From Eremophila alpestris peregrina (Eukaryota; Chordata; Aves; Passeriformes; Alaudidae), in contig WMCF01000018.1 of the NCBI GenBank assembly GCA_009792885.1, positions 6,508,112-6,572,111 on the forward strand: DNA of 64,000 nucleotides. Direction: 5' to 3'. The notes beneath the pieces were generated by a model. That model searched no databases and was not told the origin of the DNA. It saw only the letters and a list, made by a program, of their open reading frames with translations. Numbering within the stretch: position 1 is the first letter of the stretch; each line of letters opens with the position of its first letter. The translations under genes and the position numbers were made by a program. Below, one piece after another: positions 62,601 to 64,000 of the stretch.

Positions 62601-63275
62601 AACAGGTACTGCAAAGCAATAAAGCTGTTTAAGAACTGTAGTGACAAATAGATGGAGGTTGTGGTATAACCTTGTCCTGACTTTGTCTAAATTTCAGCTC
62701 TAGCAAAGAGCTGAACTGTCTTTGACAGTTTTCTTCAGCCAGCCAGGAAGGAAAACGAGCTCTGGTTATCAAGTACCAAGGATCAGTAAGACTGACCAAT
62801 CTTTCCCTTTTGGAAGATACCCATACTGGGCTGTGAATACAGTTGGATTCCACATTCTCTTTTCTCTAGAGTCAGTGCTTGACCTTTGCCTCCTTTTGTC
62901 TTATTCATGTGTTTGTTTTGTTTTACCAGTGGCCTCTAGAGGCCAAAGGTAACAGAAGTCTCAAACATTTGATGGTGATATTGATCACAGTTTTCAAGAA
63001 AAATTTTAGGCAAAACATTGGGATTTTTTTTTTTCATTTGTCTCAGACCCAGTTTTTTAATTTGGGGAGGGAGATGGTTTGGCTTTGGTTTGAGTGGCTG
63101 TTTAGCTGTAGGAACTGAACTTGAACCTCTGGTCCAGAATTCCCTCTAAAGCATCTCTTTGCCTTTCAGGTTTGATTTCAGTGTTTCCCTGCCTGAAGTA
63201 CAGAGAAGAACACTAGATGTAGCAGTGAAGAACAGTGGTGGATTCTTGTCCAAAGATAAAGGGCTGCTTGGCAAA
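17626..63275 (+). CDS. ESYT2: ESYT2, extended synaptotagmin-2 (exons 2-21 of the coding region, partial at both ends)
   Basis: Twenty exons joined by GT-AG introns give one uninterrupted frame of 730 codons that follows vertebrate E-Syt2 closely from the start of the SMP domain into C2C. In the family, E-Syt2 is anchored in the ER by an N-terminal hairpin, dimerises through its SMP domain, moves glycerolipids between membranes, and reaches the plasma membrane through C2 domains that bind PI(4,5)P2 and Ca2+. In window numbering: SMP about residues 1-198, C2A 199-331, C2B about 345-488, linker 489-618, C2C from about 620. The human protein is about 900 residues, so roughly 160 N-terminal residues (exon 1) and about 30 C-terminal residues are missing, both beyond the window edges. 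The intact frame, conserved motifs and clean splice sites argue for a working gene. ESYT1 and ESYT3 are less likely because near-identity to E-Syt2 extends through C2A, C2B and C2C. Confidence 0.97.
17668..18251 (+). other. ESYT2 intron 2
   Basis: This 584-nt intron runs from GTAAGG to a CTCCTTAG acceptor. I see no repeat or RNA gene in it. Confidence 0.9.
18252..18386 (+). CDS. ESYT2: ESYT2 exon 3 (SMP domain)
   Basis: This 135-nt, phase 0/0 exon encodes window residues 15-59. It starts TVKQMWPFICQFIEKLF, the first amphipathic helix of the SMP domain, and continues through RETIEPAVRG and LSTFSFTKIDIGHQ. SMP domains are tubular lipid-binding modules that dimerise into a channel for glycerolipids. 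Small differences from the human sequence as I recall it (for example IDIGHQ where human has VD(I/V)GQQ) are ordinary divergence. The acceptor is TCCTCCTTAG and the donor CAG|GTCAGT. A 122-codon open frame on the opposite strand overlaps this exon and looks like chance. Confidence 0.97.
18387..20162 (+). other. ESYT2 intron 3
   Basis: This 1.8-kb AT-rich intron contains only short chance open frames. I see no transposon remnant or RNA gene. Confidence 0.85.
20163..20239 (+). CDS. ESYT2: ESYT2 exon 4 (SMP domain)
   Basis: This 77-nt exon encodes residues 60-84 plus two bases of Ser85. It reads PLRINGVKVYTENV, then DKRQIILDLQI, a beta-strand hairpin of the SMP fold. It starts in phase 0 after TTGTTGTTCCAG and ends AG|GTAAAC. 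The split serine codon is completed by the first base of exon 5. The peptide agrees with human E-Syt2 as I recall it. Confidence 0.97.
20339..20363 (+). promoter_or_regulatory. candidate octamer plus homeodomain motif cluster in intron 4
   Basis: An exact octamer ATGCAAAT (20339-20346) is followed at once by TAATTA (20348-20353) and TAATTG (20358-20363). It lies about 100 nt downstream of the exon 4 donor in a stretch without simple repeats. Octamer next to TAATT sites is a layout seen in some developmental enhancers. Each motif is short enough to occur by chance, so this is only a candidate. Confidence 0.25.
23987..24041. repeat. TA-rich simple sequence
   Basis: An alternating TA tract (23987-23999) is followed by further TATATATA blocks up to about 24041. 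It is ordinary intronic microsatellite sequence. Confidence 0.8.
25824..25896 (+). CDS. ESYT2: ESYT2 exon 5 (SMP domain)
   Basis: This 73-nt exon supplies the last base of Ser85 and residues 86-109. It reads FVGNCEIDLEIKRYF, then CRAGVKSIQ, central strands of the SMP domain. The acceptor is GGTTTAG and the donor CAG|GTGAAA. It enters in phase 2 and leaves in phase 0. Confidence 0.97.
25897..26743 (+). other. ESYT2 intron 5
   Basis: This 847-nt AT-rich intron has a TA dinucleotide tract at 26604-26628 and ends in a pyrimidine-rich tract before CACAG. I see nothing else in it. Confidence 0.85.
26604..26628. repeat. (TA)n microsatellite
   Basis: An imperfect TA run with one TTT interruption, about 115 nt upstream of exon 6. 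Confidence 0.8.
26744..26833 (+). CDS. ESYT2: ESYT2 exon 6 (SMP domain)
   Basis: This 90-nt, phase 0/0 exon encodes residues 110-139. It reads IHGTMRVILEPLIGDMP, then LIGALSLFFLRKP. The GTMRVILEPLIGDMP motif and the hydrophobic strand after it belong to the lipid-lining part of the SMP tube. The acceptor is CTTCACAG and the donor CCT|GTAAGC. Confidence 0.97.
34541..34580. repeat. A-rich simple sequence
   Basis: Two long A runs are separated by an ACAACAACACAGC-like segment. This could be a decayed poly-A tail, but I see no recognisable retroposed gene beside it. Confidence 0.6.
35100..36297 (+). mobile_element. CR1 LINE remnant, + strand, decayed ORF2
   Basis: The + strand carries broken pieces of CR1 ORF2. 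The clearest is around 35541-35612, where a LVDEGGTMD-like stretch, a stop and a LDFSKAFDT motif mark the reverse-transcriptase palm region. Further on, the sequence recalls the usual ORF2 end (decayed DLDKLEKC around 35890) and CR1 DNA text ending in GGGCCACAAAAATAATGAAGG near 36260. Stops and frameshifts break it throughout, so it is inactive. The left boundary is uncertain. It ends abruptly near 36297, before the normal CR1 3' tail. Confidence 0.75.
36298..36420 (-). mobile_element. short CR1 fragment, - strand
   Basis: TGCTCCAGTCCCTTAATCAT (36303-36322) is the reverse complement of a common CR1 ORF2 segment. It is followed by degraded sequence like the antisense CR1 text around GGCTCATGT. 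It directly abuts the + strand CR1, so the two are in inverted orientation. The right boundary is approximate. Confidence 0.55.
37657..37671. repeat. (TTTG)n microsatellite
   Basis: A short TTTG tetranucleotide run about 90 nt upstream of exon 7. Confidence 0.75.
37762..37817 (+). CDS. ESYT2: ESYT2 exon 7 (SMP domain)
   Basis: This 56-nt exon encodes residues 140-157 plus two bases of Asn158. It reads LLEINWTGLTNLLDVPGL, with the INWTG motif typical of E-Syt SMP domains. The acceptor is TAATTCACAG and the donor AA|GTGAGT, a full consensus. The asparagine codon is completed in exon 8. Confidence 0.97.
37818..42466 (+). other. ESYT2 intron 7
   Basis: This 4.6-kb unique AT-rich intron ends in a T-run of about 14 bases and TTTTCTCCAACAG. 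I see no transposon or RNA gene. The open frames here are short and unfamiliar. Confidence 0.85.
42467..42587 (+). CDS. ESYT2: ESYT2 exon 8 (end of SMP domain)
   Basis: This 121-nt exon completes Asn158 and encodes residues 159-198. It reads GLSDTIILDIISNYLVLPNR, then ITVPLVSEVQIAQLRFPIPK. This is the last SMP segment, whose final strand leads straight into C2A. Human has FPVPK where this gene has FPIPK. The donor is AAG|GTAAGC. Confidence 0.97.
42588..43227 (+). other. ESYT2 intron 8
   Basis: This 640-nt intron has a (TTTA)n run at 42789-42806 and ends in a long pyrimidine tract before TTTTTCAG. I see no other feature. Confidence 0.85.
42789..42806. repeat. (TTTA)n microsatellite
   Basis: About four and a half copies of TTTA in intron 8. 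Confidence 0.8.
43228..43404 (+). CDS. ESYT2: ESYT2 exon 9 (C2A domain, first half)
   Basis: This 177-nt, phase 0/0 exon encodes residues 199-257. It starts GVLRIHFIEAQDLEGKD and continues with KGKSDPYGIIRVGNQIF and ENLNPKWNEVYE. These are strand 1, the first Ca2+-binding loop (aspartates in QDLEGKD and KSDPY) and the NPKWNEVYE strand of a type II C2 domain. In the family, C2A binds several Ca2+ ions and acidic lipids, and Ca2+ relieves inhibition of the SMP domain. The donor GAG|GTATAC is weak. Reading past it stays open for 30 codons to a TGA at 43495. Confidence 0.97.
43405..43833 (+). other. ESYT2 intron 9
   Basis: This 429-nt intron has the weak donor GTATAC and a T-run near 43580. I see no repeat element or RNA gene. 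Confidence 0.9.
43834..43916 (+). CDS. ESYT2: ESYT2 exon 10 (C2A domain, second Ca2+ loop)
   Basis: This 83-nt exon encodes residues 258-284 plus two bases of Ser285. It reads ALVYEHPGQELEIELFDED, then PDKDDFLG. The acidic loop FDEDPDKDDFLG carries the second cluster of Ca2+-coordinating aspartates, all present. The acceptor is AACTTGCAG and the donor AG|GTAAAT. Confidence 0.97.
43917..45147 (+). other. ESYT2 intron 10
   Basis: This 1.2-kb unique intron shows no transposon or RNA gene. Confidence 0.85.
45148..45196 (+). CDS. ESYT2: ESYT2 exon 11 (C2A domain)
   Basis: This 49-nt exon completes Ser285 and encodes residues 286-301, LMIDLIEVEKERLLDE, the strand and helix after the Ca2+ loop of C2A. 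The donor is GAG|GTAAGC. A second, closer-to-consensus GTAAGT lies 13 nt downstream in a short tandem repeat (45202-45219). Using it would shift the frame, so the first donor is taken as the coding one. Confidence 0.96.
45197..45823 (+). other. ESYT2 intron 11
   Basis: This 627-nt intron has a 9-bp tandem duplication of AAGTTCAGT just inside its 5' end (about 45202-45219). I see nothing else of note. Confidence 0.85.
45824..45913 (+). CDS. ESYT2: ESYT2 exon 12 (end of C2A domain)
   Basis: This 90-nt, phase 0/0 exon encodes residues 302-331. It reads WFTLDEVSKGKLHLKLEWL, then TLMPTADNLDK. These are the last C2A strands and the start of the short C2A-C2B linker; in the family these two domains pack together in a V. 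The acceptor is CTTTGCAG and the donor AAG|GTATTA, a weak one. Confidence 0.97.
45914..46444 (+). other. ESYT2 intron 12
   Basis: This 531-nt intron's last 66 nt follow a second, strong pyrimidine tract and CAG (ending 46378) and are open in frame with exon 13. That possible alternative acceptor is described as a finding. No transposon is visible. Confidence 0.85.
46445..46540 (+). CDS. ESYT2: ESYT2 exon 13 (C2A-C2B linker and C2B strand 1)
   Basis: This 96-nt, phase 0/0 exon encodes residues 332-363. It reads VLTSIRADKDQANDGLSS, then ALLILYLDSARNLP. The second part is the first strand and first loop of C2B. The acceptor is TTTTGTTTCAG and the donor CCT|GTAAGT. It can join directly to exon 15 (giving NLP-SGKK) or to the cassette exon 14 (giving NLP-NNPLE) without a frame change. 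Confidence 0.97.
52219..52378 (-). mobile_element. CR1 LINE 3'-end fragment, - strand
   Basis: The + strand reads ATCATGGAACCACAGAAAGG followed by GGTTGGAAGGGACCTTAAAG and CCATGGGCAGGGACCCCTTG. This is the familiar reverse complement of an avian CR1 3' region. The element is 5'-truncated to about 160 bp, as most avian CR1 copies are. Confidence 0.9.
52714..52775 (+). mobile_element. CR1 LINE 3'-end fragment, + strand
   Basis: The text GAGTTGGACTTGATG..., then GTTGCTTCCAACTCAAAATA, ends in two 8-bp units, ATTCTGTG and ATTTTGTG. These octamer repeats are the diagnostic CR1 3' terminus. Only about 60 bp remain. Confidence 0.85.
53892..53954 (+). CDS. ESYT2: ESYT2 exon 14, in-frame cassette exon inside C2B
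   Basis: This 63-nt exon, phase 0/0, encodes 21 residues: NNPLEFNPDGLKKAAVQKAL plus a final Lys. It is flanked by an AG acceptor (GACTTAAAAG) and a GT donor (AAG|GTAACA). From memory, human ESYT2 has a matching 21-residue insert in its long isoform at the same point between NLP and SGKK. The acceptor has a poor pyrimidine tract, with A-rich sequence just before AG, and the donor is suboptimal, both usual for a regulated cassette. The insert lies in the first loop of C2B and adds four lysines. Skipping it keeps the frame. Confidence 0.9.
53955..55861 (+). other. ESYT2 intron 14
   Basis: This 1.9-kb AT-rich intron between the cassette and exon 15 contains no recognisable transposon or RNA gene. 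Confidence 0.85.
55862..55936 (+). CDS. ESYT2: ESYT2 exon 15 (C2B domain)
   Basis: This 75-nt, phase 0/0 exon encodes residues 385-409. It reads SGKKINSNPNPLVLLSVG, then HKAQESK. Where a Ca2+-binding C2 domain has an SDPY motif, C2B has SNPNP, so the first-loop aspartate is replaced, as in other E-Syt2 proteins. The acceptor is TTTCTTTACCAG and the donor AAG|GTGAGT. Confidence 0.97.
55937..56555 (+). other. ESYT2 intron 15
   Basis: This 619-nt intron is more than half occupied by a - strand CR1 fragment (56101-56455). The rest is unique sequence ending in CTTAACTCCAG. Confidence 0.9.
56101..56455 (-). mobile_element. CR1 LINE fragment, - strand, end of ORF2
   Basis: The - strand encodes decayed CR1 ORF2 C-terminus text: FSQATSDRTSLKLHQGKFR, GHWNVLPREVVEPQSLEVFK and KKRLDVALGALA. 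The VVE-SLEVFKKRLDVAL motif is typical of the CR1 ORF2 end. The element is truncated at both ends and starts about 160 nt downstream of the exon 15 donor, ending about 100 nt before exon 16. Confidence 0.93.
56556..56642 (+). CDS. ESYT2: ESYT2 exon 16 (C2B domain)
   Basis: This 87-nt, phase 0/0 exon encodes residues 410-438. It reads IRYKTNEPVWEENFTFFV, then HNPKRQDLEVE. The NEPVWEENFTF strand is a C2 hallmark, and human has FIHNP where this gene has FVHNP. The acceptor is TTAACTCCAG and the donor GAG|GTACGT. Confidence 0.97.
56643..57370 (+). other. ESYT2 intron 16
   Basis: This 728-nt intron has an A-run near 56880. No transposon or RNA gene is visible. Confidence 0.88.
57371..57520 (+). 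CDS. ESYT2: ESYT2 exon 17 (end of C2B domain)
   Basis: This 150-nt, phase 0/0 exon encodes residues 439-488. It starts VRDEQHQCSLGNFKLPLSQL and ends FQLSNSGPNSTINMKIALR. The RDEQHQCSLG loop replaces the usual acidic D-x-D Ca2+ loop, so C2B should not bind Ca2+, as known for the family. The acceptor is TTCCTTCAG. The donor AGG|GTACTC is weak, and unspliced reading gives Val-Leu-stop (TAA at 57527-57529), so retention would end the protein right after C2B. Confidence 0.97.
57521..58527 (+). other. ESYT2 intron 17
   Basis: This 1.0-kb intron has an immediate in-frame stop at 57527 and an AATAAA at 58029-58034 followed by T-rich sequence, which could act as an internal poly-A site. I recognised no transposon. 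Confidence 0.85.
58029..58034 (+). terminator. candidate intronic polyadenylation signal (intron 17)
   Basis: AATAAA is followed within about 45 nt by T-rich CTGTTAGTTTTTCTTTC. It lies 500 nt after the retained-intron stop codon of exon 17. Such hexamers are common in AT-rich introns, so use is unproven. Confidence 0.3.
58528..58916 (+). CDS. ESYT2: ESYT2 exon 18 (variable C2B-C2C linker)
   Basis: This is the largest exon in the window, 389 nt, encoding residues 489-617 plus two bases of Asn618. Conserved ends (DHQHSAQVKRPSVSKDGRK; SVKEPTPSIASD and LPIATQELRQRLRQL) flank a Ser/Pro/Thr-rich, low-complexity middle that differs strongly from human. It is a flexible linker that lets C2C reach the plasma membrane. 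The donor is AA|GTACGG: the GT at 58917 was chosen because it alone joins in frame with exon 19, giving RQLQNGTT against human RQLENGTT. The second half is very GC-rich with nearly all codons ending in G or C, unlike the rest of the gene, and it runs into a minisatellite 4 nt past the donor. Confidence 0.95.
58921..59050. repeat. GC-rich minisatellite, 13-14 bp unit, about 10 copies
   Basis: Units of the form GGGGCTGCACTGCC, with variants CTGCTCTGCC, CTGCCCTGCC and CTGCACGGCT, repeat head to tail about ten times. The array begins 4 nt after the exon 18 donor. Each unit has a GGGG or CGGGG run on the + strand, so four or more G-runs occur within 60 nt. Early units are 13 bp and later ones 14 bp, so the array has no fixed reading frame. 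It contains no stop in several frames, which explains long overlapping open frames on both strands here. Confidence 0.93.
59332..59337 (+). terminator. candidate intronic polyadenylation signal (intron 18)
   Basis: AATAAA sits 19 nt after the TAA (59311-59313) that ends the frame reading through from exon 18. A T-rich stretch follows only near 59410, so downstream support is modest. Confidence 0.3.
59601..59955 (-). mobile_element. old CR1-like LINE fragment, - strand
   Basis: The + strand reads CACAGAATCAGCTGAGTCCT, GGTTGGACAAGATCTC, CCCTCTGCTCAAAGCAAATC, GTTAAAATGTTCCTCCTTAT and TTGAAATTTATCTTGCTGCA. This is the antisense text of an older CR1 family, covering the 3' UTR and the end of ORF2. 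It is heavily diverged and clearly older than the copy in intron 1. The right edge is approximate. Confidence 0.75.
61099..61197 (+). CDS. ESYT2: ESYT2 exon 19 (C2C domain, strands 1-2)
   Basis: This 99-nt exon completes Asn618 and encodes residues 619-650 plus two bases of Arg651. It reads GTTLGQSPLGQIQLTIRH, then SSQRNKLIVVVHSC. The LGQIQLTIRHSSQRNKLIVVV segment is the first part of the C-terminal C2 domain, which binds PI(4,5)P2 at the plasma membrane. The acceptor is TTTTTCCTGCAG and the donor AG|GTGAGC. Confidence 0.97.
61198..61701 (+). other. ESYT2 intron 19
   Basis: This 504-nt intron is unique sequence with no recognised feature. Confidence 0.88.
61702..61833 (+). CDS. ESYT2: ESYT2 exon 20 (C2C domain, basic patch)
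   Basis: This 132-nt exon completes Arg651 and encodes residues 652-694 plus two bases of residue 695. It reads NLIAFSEEGSDPYVRMYLL, PDKRRSGRRKTHVSKK and TLNPVFDQ. GSDPYVRMYLLPD is a canonical C2 loop. KRRSGRRKTHVSKK is the polybasic surface that binds PI(4,5)P2. The acceptor is CACTCCCACAG and the donor AT|GTAGGT. The codon split with exon 21 is ATG, giving Met where I recall Ser in human (DQSFDF). Confidence 0.96.
61834..63169 (+). other. ESYT2 intron 20
   Basis: This 1.3-kb intron is unique sequence. Two overlapping + strand open frames of 96-116 codons near 62078-62505 look like no known protein. No transposon is visible. Confidence 0.85.
63170..63275 (+). CDS. ESYT2: ESYT2 exon 21 (C2C domain)
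   Basis: This 106-nt exon supplies the last base of residue 695 and residues 696-730. It reads FDFSVSLPEVQRRTLDVAV, then KNSGGFLSKDKGLLGK. It covers the FDFSVSLPEVQRRTLDVAVKN strands of C2C up to the LLGK motif. The acceptor is TTTGCCTTTCAG and the donor AAA|GTAAGT. The remaining C-terminal residues (about 30 in human) must come from an exon beyond the window. Confidence 0.97.
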
Positions 63276-64000
63276 GTAAGTTGACAAAAAGCAAATTTCT
63301 GTTAATACAGCTTGTTACCATATAAAACAAAAACCCTCTTGACATATGAGTTGGTGTTAATTGAAGCACCTGATTCAGGTATGAAGCTTTCAAAAGTTAT
63401 GGTGCCTTAGATGTCAGGCTTCAGTAAGGGAGGGAACAAACTGCAGAGCCAGACTTAGAAAGAGGAGGCAGTAATCTCTTCTAGAGAGTGGTAGATTCAC
63501 AGTAACAAAAGAAATGTTCTTGTCAGATTTACTAATTGTGCTGTTAGAGAAAGGAAAGAACAAGTAGAAACCAGGCAATATTTCAGAAAATGTTCAGACA
63601 GAAGTGGAAAGACAAAGGGGTATTTAGGGAAACACACTAGTAATTAAATTCCCAGTTTGTGAAATCCATGGAAAGAGCTGCTGGAGACATTCCCAGTGCC
63701 AACACCAGCTGTTGTGTTTGCAAGTTCAGTGTTCTATAGGCACACAGGAAATCACCCAATTTGCTACACACGTCATTTGGAGCATGAAAAAGGAACAGTA
63801 AATTCCTACACCCTCTCAAATGGCTATATTTGAGCTCTGTGTAGAGGATGAGAGATACAGAATCATGGTCAGTTCATGGTGAACAGTGTCCTCAGTTTTC
63901 CTGGGAAGGCTGTTAGTAGGAACACATCTGCTGATGGCCACTGCCATGCTGTGATGTGCTCTGGGACTGCACCACTGAAGGGTGTGGATCTTAAGGCCAA
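63276..64000 (+). other. ESYT2 intron 21, 5' part
   Basis: The sequence after the last visible donor contains no match to the expected final ESYT2 exon (human begins VLVALASEEL), no repeat and no poly-A site I would trust. The gene continues past the window edge. Confidence 0.85.

Noticed and set aside
1..64000. tRNA, rRNA, snoRNA, microRNA, CRISPR array or bacterial operon
   Set aside because: I saw no convincing cloverleaf, rRNA text, C/D or H/ACA box arrangement, direct-repeat/spacer array or operon-like packing. Small RNA genes could still be missed without a covariance-model search.

Overview
The window is vertebrate nuclear DNA, almost certainly from a bird. It is AT-rich, split into short exons with GT-AG introns, and carries several CR1 LINE pieces (the dominant avian retroposon) and one avian-type retroviral LTR. 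A passerine is possible, but the sequence alone does not settle the species. There is no bacterial, organellar or viral gene organisation.

One gene fills most of the window, on the + strand: ESYT2 (extended synaptotagmin-2), an ER-anchored lipid-transfer tether at ER-plasma membrane contacts. I located 20 coding exons from 17626 to 63275. All have GT-AG introns and phases that join into one open frame of 730 codons, counting one 21-codon cassette exon. I number them 2-21, assuming a single first exon upstream. Exon 1 (N-terminus and membrane hairpin) lies before base 1, and the last coding exon (end of C2C and 3' UTR) lies after base 64000. Exons 2-8 encode the SMP lipid-transfer domain, exons 9-12 C2A, exons 13-17 C2B with cassette exon 14, exon 18 the variable C2B-C2C linker, and exons 19-21 most of C2C.

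Layout: 1-17625 is the 3' part of intron 1, with an old CR1 fragment near 11 kb and a 2 kb CR1 (13.7-15.8 kb) split by a solo LTR. 17.6-26.8 kb holds exons 2-6. 26.8-37.8 kb is the largest complete intron, with a + strand CR1 meeting a - strand CR1 fragment near 36.3 kb. 37.8-46.5 kb holds exons 7-13. 46.5-55.9 kb is the intron pair around cassette exon 14. 55.9-63.3 kb holds exons 15-21, with a GC-rich patch and a 13-14 bp minisatellite directly behind the exon 18 donor.

I found no undescribed gene system. The most useful leads concern ESYT2 transcript variation: the 21-codon cassette, a possible 66-nt in-frame extension of exon 13, two possible intronic-polyadenylation ends (after exons 17 and 18), and the minisatellite beside a splice donor. 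Family knowledge and the matches to human E-Syt2 and avian CR1 are from memory. No alignment was run.
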